A stretch of 64,000 nt of DNA from an uncultured Flavobacteriaceae bacterium (GTDB taxonomy: Bacteria; Bacteroidota; Bacteroidia; Flavobacteriales; Flavobacteriaceae), in NCBI GenBank assembly GCA_947494565.1, contig CANLVG010000009.1, forward strand, positions 124,001 through 188,000, given 5' to 3'. The notes beneath the pieces were generated by a model. It searched no databases and was not told where the DNA came from. It saw nothing but the letters and a program-made list of their open reading frames with translations. Every line of letters starts with the position of its first letter. Within the stretch, counting starts at the first letter, position 1. Made by a program: the position numbers and the translations under genes. Below, piece after piece: positions 53,821-62,200 of this stretch.

Positions 53821-55437
53821 TTAATCCTTCTCAATTTCCTTGTATGAGTATTTGCTTTTCTTCCAGTCAATTAGAGGCGAGGCATAATATTTTACGTTCA
53901 TGCGGTCTAGGAAAGGGGCTTGGTTGGCCAAACGAATTTTGTACTCTTCCCAATTTCGGTTTTCCGGAGTTGACCAACTGAGCTCGGAATATCCGATAGC
54001 TCGCGGAAAAGCCAAGTATTCCAATTCACCGATATCGCTAATGGTTTCGGACCATAGTGGGGCCTCAATGCCCAAAATACTTTCCATAGGAATGCCTTCA
54101 TACGTTTCCGGTGTCCAGATATATGCCGTATCCGTCGGGATGTAAGCGGCCCAATGCAATCCGTGTTTTGAAAGGGTATCGTATTCCATATCGAGATAGG
54201 CTTTTTTCGCAGGTGACATGATGATTTTCATGCCCTTTGCGATGGCATCCATGGCATTTTTTTTGCTGGCCCAGAACTGTGAAACGGAGGAGGAATCAAT
54301 ATCGGCCTGCCCGATCTCATCCCAACCGATCATGCGTTTGCCATGCTTCTGTACTAGTTTTTCTACACGCTCTACAAAATAGATATAGTCTTTCTTTTTG
54401 GTCACGTGACTTTCGTCTCCCCCGATATGAAAATAGGGTCCGGGTGTGATGGCAGCGATTTCGCCGATGACATCATCCAAGAAGGAGTAGAGCGTATCTT
54501 TTCTTGTAGCAAAGGTACTTTTACCGACCTGGGTGCCTTCGTAAAGCTCTGGTTTTTTACCATTCCCGTTGAAAATAGGATAAGCCACCGAGGCGGCATT
54601 GGTATGCCCGGGCATGTCTACTTCGGGCACGATGAGCACGTGTCTTTCCGCTGCATAGGCGACGATGTCTTTATACTCTTCCTGGGTGTAGAATCCACCG
54701 CCTTCACCACCCACTTCAGTGCTACCACCAATTTCGGTCAATAAGGGCCATGATTTGATTTCGATACGCCAGCCTTGATCATCGGTCAAGTGTAAATGCA
54801 ATACGTTGTACTTGTAGTACGCAAGCAAATCAATATATTTTTTGACATCCTCCACGCTGAAGAAATGGCGTGCCACATCTAACATAGAGCCACGATACTC
54901 GAATTGGGGGCTATCGATTATTTTTCCGGTCGGAATCGTCCAAATGGGATAGGTGGCTAGACTATCGGAACTTGCTTCAGGAATCAATTGGCGTATGGTC
55001 TGAATACCGCGAAATGCTCCTTCGGCAGTATTGGAATTTAAAATAACCGAATCTTGGGTGATATACAGTTGATAGGCCTCTGGGGCGTTCAACTCTAGGC
55101 TATCCGATTGATTGATGTAAATTACGGTTTCCAGATTAGGAATTTCATCTATATTGACCTGTACATCCAGTTCGGTCTTGCTTTTTATCTTTTTGGCGAG
55201 AAAACTCCCTACTTCCTCAAATCCGGCTGCTTCCGAGGTATAGATCGCCGTAAATTGATCCAGCGCGAAACCGCCATTGGTCGGAATCATTTTGAGCGGC
55301 TTCGGAATAAGGTTTTCCGCTGTCAGATCCGTCTCGGGAAATTCGATAACACGCTTCTTTTTTTCTTCTTTACAGGTAGCGAAGACCAGTATGGTGAGAA
55401 AAACGAATAGACTTTTTAAAACGGTAGAGTTTTTCAT
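53821..55437 (-). CDS. Beta-N-acetylhexosaminidase, glycoside hydrolase family 20, lipoprotein
   Basis: 538 residues. Lipoprotein signal (LFVFLTILVFATC), N-terminal GH20b domain (about 35-155), then the catalytic barrel: YRGSMLDVARHFFSVEDVKK, VLHLHLTDDQGWRIEIKSWP, VLIVPEVDMPGHTNAA, and the catalytic Asp-Glu pair in HIGGDESHVTKK (about residue 338), followed by GWDEIGQA and aromatic WTPETYEG. Releases terminal N-acetylhexosamine with anchimeric assistance by the substrate's own acetamido group. Probably envelope-anchored. 28 bases downstream of the SGNH hydrolase gene, suggesting coordinated glycan breakdown. Confidence 0.95.
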   Translation of the reverse strand: MKNSTVLKSLFVFLTILVFATCKEEKKKRVIEFPETDLTAENLIPKPLKMIPTNGGFALDQFTAIYTSEAAGFEEVGSFLAKKIKSKTELDVQVNIDEIPNLETVIYINQSDSLELNAPEAYQLYITQDSVILNSNTAEGAFRGIQTIRQLIPEASSDSLATYPIWTIPTGKIIDSPQFEYRGSMLDVARHFFSVEDVKKYIDLLAYYKYNVLHLHLTDDQGWRIEIKSWPLLTEIGGSTEVGGEGGGFYTQEEYKDIVAYAAERHVLIVPEVDMPGHTNAASVAYPIFNGNGKKPELYEGTQVGKSTFATRKDTLYSFLDDVIGEIAAITPGPYFHIGGDESHVTKKKDYIYFVERVEKLVQKHGKRMIGWDEIGQADIDSSSVSQFWASKKNAMDAIAKGMKIIMSPAKKAYLDMEYDTLSKHGLHWAAYIPTDTAYIWTPETYEGIPMESILGIEAPLWSETISDIGELEYLAFPRAIGYSELSWSTPENRNWEEYKIRLANQAPFLDRMNVKYYASPLIDWKKSKYSYKEIEKD

Positions 55438-55465
55438 TTTTTTAAACTATCGGTTGCTGTTTTAC

Positions 55466-56116
55466 TTATTTAACGTGGGGTTCTAATACCTCAAACCATA
55501 TGTCGTACCCTTTGGCATTCATATGTAAGCCATCTTCGATAAAGAGGTCTTCTTTCACCTTTTTGCCGTTGAGCATGGGCTTCCAGACATCTGCGTAGTC
55601 CATTTGGACATCTTTTCGGCTCAGTTTTCTGAATTTTCGATTCAAGCGTTTGTAGTCCCGTTTGAGATTCCAACGTGCGAGGCTAGGTTTCGCGGCAATA
55701 AGTACAATCTCGGTCGTCGCGTCTTGGGCTCTGATTTCTTCAATTATGGCCAATATATCCCCAATGATTTCCTTAGTTTTTTTACCTGCCGAAATATCAT
55801 TATCACCCTCGTAAATAAAAACTTTTCGGGGTTTAAAGCGCAGTACGAGTTCTTGACAGTTGTCCAGAAGATTACTGGCCTGAGAACCCCCAAAACCTGA
55901 ATTCACGATTTGATGGTCTGGAAAACGATCTTGTATATCATGCCAAATACGGATGCTAGAACTACCAGTGAAGACAATGGTCTCTTTAGAAGCATCCCAT
56001 AGCGTATCATACTTTTTTTGAATGGCTTCGACCTCGTCTGCAAATGGTGCTATTTCCTGTGACTGCGCAAATAGGATGGAGCATACCATCAGCGTAAAAA
56101 AAAGTGAGTATCGCAT
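55466..56116 (-). CDS. SGNH/GDSL-family hydrolase
   Basis: 216 residues with signal peptide (MRYSLFFTLMVCSILFAQSQ). Esterase landmarks: nucleophile in FTGSSSIRIW (about residue 52), Gly in GFGGSQASNL, block III YEGDNDI, and the catalytic Asp-His in DGLHMNAKGY. Acts as an esterase or acetylhydrolase on carbohydrate or lipid esters. A TATATTTG box lies 19 bases upstream of the start, so this is the first gene of a unit with the GH20 gene. Confidence 0.92.
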   Translation of the reverse strand: MRYSLFFTLMVCSILFAQSQEIAPFADEVEAIQKKYDTLWDASKETIVFTGSSSIRIWHDIQDRFPDHQIVNSGFGGSQASNLLDNCQELVLRFKPRKVFIYEGDNDISAGKKTKEIIGDILAIIEEIRAQDATTEIVLIAAKPSLARWNLKRDYKRLNRKFRKLSRKDVQMDYADVWKPMLNGKKVKEDLFIEDGLHMNAKGYDIWFEVLEPHVK

Positions 56117-56135
56117 TCGAGTTCTGAATTAAGCT

Positions 56136-56143
56136 CAAATATA
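56136..56143 (-). promoter_or_regulatory. Candidate -7 box (TATATTTG) for the SGNH-GH20 unit
   Basis: TATATTTG on the minus strand, 19 bases before the SGNH start codon; fits TAnnTTTG. No TTG at the expected -33 distance. Confidence 0.45.
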
Positions 56144-56186
56144 CTTTATTTTATGAAGATTTTGGAGGCCAGCAGTACACTTTTAG

Positions 56187-56212
56187 AAAAAATGTGCTCG
56201 AGCACATTTTTT
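56187..56212. promoter_or_regulatory. Perfect 26-base palindrome (operator-like or bidirectional terminator)
   Basis: Six A, the self-complementary core TGTGCTCGAGCACA, and six T, symmetric about 56199/56200. It sits in the 246-base gap between the esterase stop (56363) and the SGNH start (56116), 71 bases upstream of that start codon. As RNA it would fold as a short stem with a TCGA loop and T-run, so a terminator for the upstream esterase gene is possible; as DNA it resembles a dimeric repressor operator for the SGNH-GH20 unit. The sequence alone cannot decide. Confidence 0.55.
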
Positions 56213-56362
56213 CGTGCCCGGTCGTTGTTACCATCATTTAACCTTAAAGACAACGTCCGTAGGTTCTCAAAAATATGGTAGTGTCGGACTATCCCAAGCG
56301 GTGCGGCATCTAACCGTGACCTCGCAGCTGGGCTCTGTGTAGTAGCTTTTTACTAAGACGGA

Positions 56363-57250
56363 TCAGTTATCCGACGACGGTACCACGATTCCTTCTGCGA
56401 CGGACCAATCGTAGAAACGAGAAATCCAATTGTCTGACGGTAGGTTTTGCTTTTTCATACCGAACCCGTGCCCCCCTTTAGCATACATATGAAGTCCGGG
56501 GCCTTTATTGGCCTTTAACCATGCATTGTAAAGCTCAATGCTTCCAGAGGCCAAACCTAAGGGGTCGTCAGTAGCGCAGACAACCAACATAGGTGGTGCA
56601 TTTTCGGGAGCTTCCTTAACGGGCATCGCAGTGGTCCACGGATACACCGGTACGATGAAATCCGGCCGATTGTCTTTGGTGAAATTATAAGCCACACCCA
56701 TTGTAACGGCACCTCCAGCTGAAAAGCCCATAAAACCTATTTTGTTAGGGTCGATTTTCAGGTCCTCTGCATGGGTGCGAACATAGGCAATGGCGGAAAG
56801 TCCGTCTGCGATGGAATAGGGCATCACCGGGACCACCCGTTCAAAAATACGAGCGGGATTGCTCGCTCCTTCATCCGTAATTTCTTTGACTCCGTCTTCT
56901 CCTGTTGGCACCAAGCGATATTTCAATACGAAGGCGGTGATGCCTTTTTCGGCCAACCACTCGGCGACTTGAGTACCTTCACTGGTAATACTCAGTGCAT
57001 AGAGACCGCCACCCGGCGCTACGATAACCGAAGTGCCGTTCGGGTTTTTCGGTCGAAAGACTTCCATGGTAGGAAGTGATACATTGGTCACCACATCGTT
57101 CTGCCAGATGTCAGAGAAATAGGCTTTTTCGTCACCCTCCCATTTCACATCGGCTGCTTTTTCGTGGGGTACGGAGATGATTTCCTGGGCGGTCAATCCC
57201 TGCAAAGCAAGAAGCACAAGAAGTAAGAAAACTGATTTTTTCATCGTCAT
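56363..57250 (-). CDS. Alpha/beta hydrolase, acetyl-xylan-esterase-like
   Basis: 295 residues with signal peptide (SVFLLLVLLALQGLTAQ). Seen: VIVAPGGGLYALSI (oxyanion region), WLAEKGITAFVLKYRL, nucleophile elbow GFSAGGAVTMG, catalytic Asp in VVCATDDPLG and His in KGGHGFGMK. Matches bifunctional feruloyl/acetyl esterase-like dienelactone-fold hydrolases of Bacteroidota that deacylate polysaccharides. 16 bases downstream of the aquaglyceroporin gene. Confidence 0.88.
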   Translation of the reverse strand: MTMKKSVFLLLVLLALQGLTAQEIISVPHEKAADVKWEGDEKAYFSDIWQNDVVTNVSLPTMEVFRPKNPNGTSVIVAPGGGLYALSITSEGTQVAEWLAEKGITAFVLKYRLVPTGEDGVKEITDEGASNPARIFERVVPVMPYSIADGLSAIAYVRTHAEDLKIDPNKIGFMGFSAGGAVTMGVAYNFTKDNRPDFIVPVYPWTTAMPVKEAPENAPPMLVVCATDDPLGLASGSIELYNAWLKANKGPGLHMYAKGGHGFGMKKQNLPSDNWISRFYDWSVAEGIVVPSSDN

Positions 57251-57266
57251 TATTTTTTTAGATTAA

Positions 57267-57995
57267 TTACACACCTATCGCCATATATACCATTGCTGCA
57301 AGCAGTCCGCCGGCTATGGGTCCTACAACGGGAATCCAGGCATACCACCAGGCACTTTCACCTTTTCCCTTAATGGGTAGTAGCGCATGCATGATACGTG
57401 GTCCGAGGTCACGTGCAGGGTTGATGGCGTAACCGGTTGGGCCTCCTAGGCTAATTCCTATCGCTAAGACCAATAATGCGACCGGTAAGGCGTCCAAGGA
57501 CCCTAGTTTAATTTGCCCTCCGGAAAAGGAGCCTCCAGCGATATAGAAAATCGCGAGGACAAAGGCAAAAGTTGCTATGAACTCGGTCAAGAAATTCCAA
57601 AACGGACTTTGGATGGCCGGGGTGTTGGCGAAGGTTCCTAGAATGGCACCCTGGTCCTCAGTGGCATCATAATGCTTTTTGTAGGTGAGCCATACTAAGG
57701 TCGTTCCTGTCATGGCGCCAAGAAACTGTGTTAAGATATATCCTGGAACAAACGCCCATGAGAATTTTCCGGCTGCGGCCAGTGCCAAAGTCACCGCCGG
57801 GTTCAAATGGGCCCCGCTGACATCGGCGGCTACAAATACGCCTACAAAAACCGCCATACCCCATCCTATGGTAATACCTACCCAACCCGCTGTTCCTCCA
57901 TAGGTGCTTTTTAGGTTGGCGTTGGCCACAATTCCGTTTCCGAGAAGAATGAGCAGGGCTGTTCCAATAAATTCAAAAAGATATGCGGTCATCAT
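57267..57995 (-). CDS. glpF: MIP-family channel, aquaglyceroporin (GlpF-like)
   Basis: 242 residues with six membrane spans and the two half-helix NPA boxes: GAHLNPAVT (NPA at 65-67) and YAINPARDLGPR (NPARD at 192-196). The Asp after the second NPA box is typical of glycerol-conducting members. Located in the inner membrane. No glpK or glpD is nearby; the neighbours are esterases, whose products might include small polyols, but this is speculation. Confidence 0.92.
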   Translation of the reverse strand: MMTAYLFEFIGTALLILLGNGIVANANLKSTYGGTAGWVGITIGWGMAVFVGVFVAADVSGAHLNPAVTLALAAAGKFSWAFVPGYILTQFLGAMTGTTLVWLTYKKHYDATEDQGAILGTFANTPAIQSPFWNFLTEFIATFAFVLAIFYIAGGSFSGGQIKLGSLDALPVALLVLAIGISLGGPTGYAINPARDLGPRIMHALLPIKGKGESAWWYAWIPVVGPIAGGLLAAMVYMAIGV

Positions 57996-58058
57996 GTTGG
58001 TTGTTTTTAAGAGCTAAAAGATAGAAAAATTACCAAGACATTGCTGCGTACAGTTAAA

Positions 58059-59324
58059 TTAATCGATGATGGCCTGATACACGAATTGACGCATTACAGT
58101 GCTGTAATAGTCATTATACGGTTGTACCTGCGTCATCAAGAGGGCAATAAGTTCTTCTTCGGGATCGATGAAGAAGTAAGTACAATAGGCGCCGCCCCAA
58201 TAGTACTGGCCGACCGAACCTGCACTTTTGCTTGCCGCTAAATCCGTTGTTACACCAAATCCAAGACCAAAGCCTTGGCCCGGTGCCTGATAAAGATTCC
58301 CCACTTGGTTTATGGTCATGATCTCCAACGTTTTTGGGCTGAGGTATTGCCTACCTTTCCAAGAACCTTGGTTCAATAGCATTTGACAGAAGGTCATATA
58401 ATCGGCTGCCGTGGAAAATAGGCCGTGTGTTCCTCCGTATACCGTATTTCCTTCTACAGGTAACTGCTGTTCGGAGTTGACCATTTTTCCGGCTTCATTG
58501 TAATTGTGCACCGGAACCCATCTTTTCTGGTTTTTCTTAGCGACGTTGTACCCGGTATCACGCATTCCAAGTGGGTCGAAGATTCGTTCTTGTAGAAATT
58601 CGGCAGTATTCATTCCAGAAAACTTTTCGATTAAAAGTGATAGGACGTCGGGAGCGGCACTATAGTACCATTGAGCTCCGGGTTGTCCGATTAGCGGTAG
58701 ATCTATAAGTGTATTCACACGGTCTTCAATATTTTTTTGAGGCTCGAAATACAACGCTTGCATGATTTCTTTGTCAAGTTGGGTTCCTCCAAGGCCATGT
58801 GAAAATCCGGCCGTATGTGAAAGGAGCTGATGGATGGTTACCTGCGACTGGATATCCTCGGTTGGCCCATCCAATCCTTGCGAGGCGTCTGTTGCCACCT
58901 TCAGATTCTTGAATTGAGGAAGGTATTTTGAAACCGGATCGGTCAATTGAAAATGCCCCTCTTCATATAACATCATGAAAGCGACGGAAACAATGGGCTT
59001 TGTCATCGACATGATATGGAAAATGCCATCCTTCGACATGGGCGACTTTTCTTCAAGACTCATGAATCCATAGGCTTCACTATGTACGATCTTGTTTTTG
59101 CGCGTCACCAGTGAAACGGCTCCCGGTATTTTTCCTAAGACCACTTCCTGTTTTAAAAAATCACCATAACGGTCAAGTCTGGTATTTGAAACTCCTTGGG
59201 TAGCTTCCGGACTTTCTTGAACTTCTTGGCCCGTTGCCGATAGCGAAAATAGGGCTAAAAACAGTGTTAAAAGCCAAATTGTTTTCGAATTAAGGGCCCT
59301 TTCGGAGTAGAGAGTTAGTTTCAT
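58059..59324 (-). CDS. Beta-lactamase-fold serine hydrolase
   Basis: 421 residues with signal peptide (WLLTLFLALFSLSATGQ). Class C-type fold: nucleophile motif SMTK (Ser106-Lys109), second motif YYSAAPDVL (Tyr in place of YxN), and late GQYYWGGAYCTYF near the third motif position. Such proteins act as esterases or D-aminopeptidases rather than antibiotic resistance enzymes. 63 bases upstream of the aquaglyceroporin gene, so cotranscription is possible. Substrate unknown. Confidence 0.9.
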   Translation of the reverse strand: MKLTLYSERALNSKTIWLLTLFLALFSLSATGQEVQESPEATQGVSNTRLDRYGDFLKQEVVLGKIPGAVSLVTRKNKIVHSEAYGFMSLEEKSPMSKDGIFHIMSMTKPIVSVAFMMLYEEGHFQLTDPVSKYLPQFKNLKVATDASQGLDGPTEDIQSQVTIHQLLSHTAGFSHGLGGTQLDKEIMQALYFEPQKNIEDRVNTLIDLPLIGQPGAQWYYSAAPDVLSLLIEKFSGMNTAEFLQERIFDPLGMRDTGYNVAKKNQKRWVPVHNYNEAGKMVNSEQQLPVEGNTVYGGTHGLFSTAADYMTFCQMLLNQGSWKGRQYLSPKTLEIMTINQVGNLYQAPGQGFGLGFGVTTDLAASKSAGSVGQYYWGGAYCTYFFIDPEEELIALLMTQVQPYNDYYSTVMRQFVYQAIID

Positions 59325-59543
59325 AATAGTAATTGGTCTAATGGGTTATTTAGAATTGATGAGCCTGCAAATAGCAGCATTTATTGCATTAAAGGGTTCT
59401 TACTTTTCCAAGATTTGGAGGGCTAAAAAGATACCCAAATTTTAGCCTGTTTGTTGCAAAATTGACTATTAAATTTATAACTTACATCTTGAACTTTAAA
59501 ATATAGGATTTTCAATAATCCGAATAACCCTAAAAACTATATT

Positions 59544-59876
59544 ATGAGTGATTTAGCTGACAAATTAGCGGCCTTGAAATCTACGGCAGTGAGCCAATTG
59601 AACGAATGTGGCGTATCGAATATTGACCATGATAAATTAGATGGTTATGTGAACAGCCTAAAATCTATGGTGAATAACAAAGATGCTACGTTGGTCTCGG
59701 GTACCGATGAGTCTGAACTTGAAACCGTTAGAAGAAACTTTGTGGAAAAGAAATTGGGTGTTTCCGATAAGGATAAGGCCATGGCGGCAATCAGTTCGGT
59801 TGCGGATAAAATGTCAGGTATTCGCATGAAAAGCAGGCCGGCATTCTACTACTTGGTTCAGGAGGAGTTAAGTTAG
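59544..59876 (+). CDS. DUF2853 family protein
   Basis: 110 residues, no signal peptide. Sequence blocks DLADKLAALKS, LDGYVNSLKSMVNNKDATLV, ETVRRNFVEKKLGV and MKSRPAFYYLVQEEL match the small DUF2853 family. All-helical by appearance. Function unknown. Followed by a clean terminator, so it is probably a single-gene transcript. Confidence 0.88.
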   Translation: MSDLADKLAALKSTAVSQLNECGVSNIDHDKLDGYVNSLKSMVNNKDATLVSGTDESELETVRRNFVEKKLGVSDKDKAMAAISSVADKMSGIRMKSRPAFYYLVQEELS

Positions 59877-59901
59877 TACGAAAAAAATAATGTCACTTTA
59901 G

Positions 59902-59925
59902 AGCGATCTTCGGGTCGCTTTTTTT
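59902..59925 (+). terminator. Intrinsic terminator of the DUF2853 gene
   Basis: AGCGATC (59902-59908), a TTCG tetraloop (59909-59912), GGTCGCT (59913-59919), then six T. The stem is seven pairs with one G-T wobble. It lies 25 bases after the stop codon: a textbook rho-independent terminator with a stable UUCG loop. Confidence 0.9.
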
Positions 59926-59981
59926 ATGTCGAAAATCTCGAGAATAATGCTACATTTATACGACCGTAACCAACCGTACCT

Positions 59982-62195
59982 ATGTATAGAATCACTCGAT
60001 TAACCCTGTTCTTTTCGGTTTTAGGGATGCCCTTAGTTATTTTCGCTCAAAACACAGCCTTAATTGATACGGGAGAGAGACCCACCGCTAAGGCGGTTGC
60101 TATTGAAGCACTTCCGACAATAGATGGTGAGGTGTTGAACGACCCCGTGTGGAAGGAAATAGAGCCTTTTGGCGACCTCACACAGGCACAACCCAATTTT
60201 GGACGACCCGCTTCGGAGAAAACGGAGATACGTATCGCCTACACAAAAGAAACATTCTACCTTTCGGTAGTATGCTTCGATTCGAGGCCTGAAGACTTGG
60301 TGGTCTCCGATGCCCGGCGTGATGCCGATCTCGATAATACAGACGCTTTCCTCTTCATATTGGATACGTACAAAGATGGTCAGAACGGCTTTGTATTCGG
60401 CACCAATTCCTTAGCTGTGGAATACGATGCGCAGGTGGATAATGAAGGTCAGGGAAATTTCAATGCGAACCGACAGCAGGGAGGAACCATTGGAGGATTC
60501 AATCTAAATTGGGATGCGGCCTTCGAAGTAAAAACACAGGTGGGCGATTTTGGATGGAGCGCGGAGTTTGCGATCCCTGTCCGAACACTGCGTTTTCAAG
60601 CGGGTAAGGATTGGGGAATCAATTTCAGACGCAATATCAGAAAGACTAATGAGATCGTATACTGGGCAGCAATGCCGGTCGGTCTCGATTTGAAACGCTT
60701 GTCCCTAGCAGGTACCTTGACTGGCCTGGATTTGCCCTCGCCCGGGAATCTCAAATTGATTCCGTATGTCTTGGGACGAATGGATAAGGACTTCACAGCC
60801 ACTGACCCTAAGAATAGGTTTGATGCCGAGGTCGGAGGGGACGTGAAATTCAGTGTGACCCCCAGTTTAACCCTTGATCTGACCTATAATACTGACTTTG
60901 CCCAAGTAGAAGTGGACGATCAACAGGTGAACCTCGATCGTTTTAATCTGTTCTTTCCTGAAAAGCGACCTTTCTTTTTGGAGAACGCCGGGCTCTTCAG
61001 CGTCGGTAGCCCAGGCGAAGTCGACCTTTTCTTCAGTCGGAGGATCGGTATAGGTGACAATGGCAATATTGTTCCTATTATCGGCGGGGCACGCTTGTCG
61101 GGAAAATTGAATAGAACCAATGTCGGACTCTTAAGTATGTGGACCGAAGAGGTCAGTGATAAGGGTATCGAGGAAAATAATTTTACGGTTGCACGTGTAA
61201 ACCATGAGTTCAAAGGACGTACGGCCCTAGGGGCCGTGTTTATCAATCGCGAAGGTCTTCAATCATCGGATAGTTACAACCGTACTTTTGCTCTTGATGG
61301 GAAATTGGGTCTCGGTAGAAAAGCTCGGATGTCAGGGTTTTATGCGAGGACAGAAGACCCCAACGACACGATTAACGCTCACTCGCTTAAATTTCAGACA
61401 GACTATAATTGGAACAATTGGGAACTACGCGCCGGCTATACGGAGGTAGGACAAGGCTTTAACCCCGAGGTAGGTTTTCTGCTTCGTCAATCATTTCGAA
61501 AACCGGAAGGGCTTGTTTTATATCATTTACGCCCCAAAAATCCTGATGCGAAGATTTTAGAGTATCGTCCACATATTTCATACCGTGGATACTGGAATTT
61601 TGACGACTTTCAGGAAACCGGTTTTTTGCATGTGGATAATCATTTTGAATGGAAAAGCGGTAATGAACTACATACCGGGGTCAACTTCACGACCGAGGGA
61701 GTTGTAGAGGCTTTTGACATTTCGAGAACGGGTAGGGTTATCGTCGACCCCGGTGTCTATCGCCATGCGGAATCACAACTGATTTTTTTCACCAACCAGA
61801 GTAACCCCTGGTCGGTAAATATTCGTTCGGTAATAGGGGGGTCTTTCGGGGGTACGCGATATCAGGAGAGTATCACAGGACGTTATCGGGCAGGGGATAA
61901 GTTCAACGCCGATGTGACCTTTTTGTACAACAATTTTCAACTTCCGAACGGTGATTTTACAGCGAATATACTGAGTACACGTTTGTCGTATGCTTTTCAA
62001 CCCAATATTTACCTACAGGGGCTGATCCAACACAATACCTCCGATAAATTGTGGGCGGCCAATGTGCGCTTTGGATGGCTGCAACAAGCCAATACCGGAC
62101 TCTTTGTCGTATGGAACTATAATTTGCAAGATGGTGACCCGCTCAATAATAGTTTTATTGTAAAGTACACACGGATCTTTGATTTGGTAAAATAG
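59982..62195 (+). CDS. DUF5916 outer-membrane protein with CBM9-like N-terminal domain
   Basis: 737 residues. Signal peptide (LTLFFSVLGMPLVIFAQ), a CBM9-like beta-sandwich (about 40-235: PTIDGEVLNDPVWKEI, EIRIAYTKETFYLSVVCFD, DNTDAFLFILDTYKDGQNGF), then a long beta-rich region (DUF5916, about 250-737: FFPEKRPFFLENAGLFSVGS, VDLFFSRRIG) likely forming an outer-membrane barrel with alternating hydrophobic strands to the C-terminus. Role unknown; CBM9-like fusion suggests carbohydrate contact at the surface. Convergent with the M48 gene (5-base gap). Confidence 0.9.
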   Translation: MYRITRLTLFFSVLGMPLVIFAQNTALIDTGERPTAKAVAIEALPTIDGEVLNDPVWKEIEPFGDLTQAQPNFGRPASEKTEIRIAYTKETFYLSVVCFDSRPEDLVVSDARRDADLDNTDAFLFILDTYKDGQNGFVFGTNSLAVEYDAQVDNEGQGNFNANRQQGGTIGGFNLNWDAAFEVKTQVGDFGWSAEFAIPVRTLRFQAGKDWGINFRRNIRKTNEIVYWAAMPVGLDLKRLSLAGTLTGLDLPSPGNLKLIPYVLGRMDKDFTATDPKNRFDAEVGGDVKFSVTPSLTLDLTYNTDFAQVEVDDQQVNLDRFNLFFPEKRPFFLENAGLFSVGSPGEVDLFFSRRIGIGDNGNIVPIIGGARLSGKLNRTNVGLLSMWTEEVSDKGIEENNFTVARVNHEFKGRTALGAVFINREGLQSSDSYNRTFALDGKLGLGRKARMSGFYARTEDPNDTINAHSLKFQTDYNWNNWELRAGYTEVGQGFNPEVGFLLRQSFRKPEGLVLYHLRPKNPDAKILEYRPHISYRGYWNFDDFQETGFLHVDNHFEWKSGNELHTGVNFTTEGVVEAFDISRTGRVIVDPGVYRHAESQLIFFTNQSNPWSVNIRSVIGGSFGGTRYQESITGRYRAGDKFNADVTFLYNNFQLPNGDFTANILSTRLSYAFQPNIYLQGLIQHNTSDKLWAANVRFGWLQQANTGLFVVWNYNLQDGDPLNNSFIVKYTRIFDLVK

Positions 62196-62200
62196 CTTAC

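Noticed and set aside
56213-56362. Possible tRNA or small RNA in the gap after the palindrome
   Set aside because: No cloverleaf could be drawn and no CCA or T-loop motif (GGTTCGAAT) was seen.
58059-59324. Antibiotic-resistance beta-lactamase
   Set aside because: Has SMTK but the second motif is YSA rather than YxN and the overall length and context fit the esterase/D-aminopeptidase branch.
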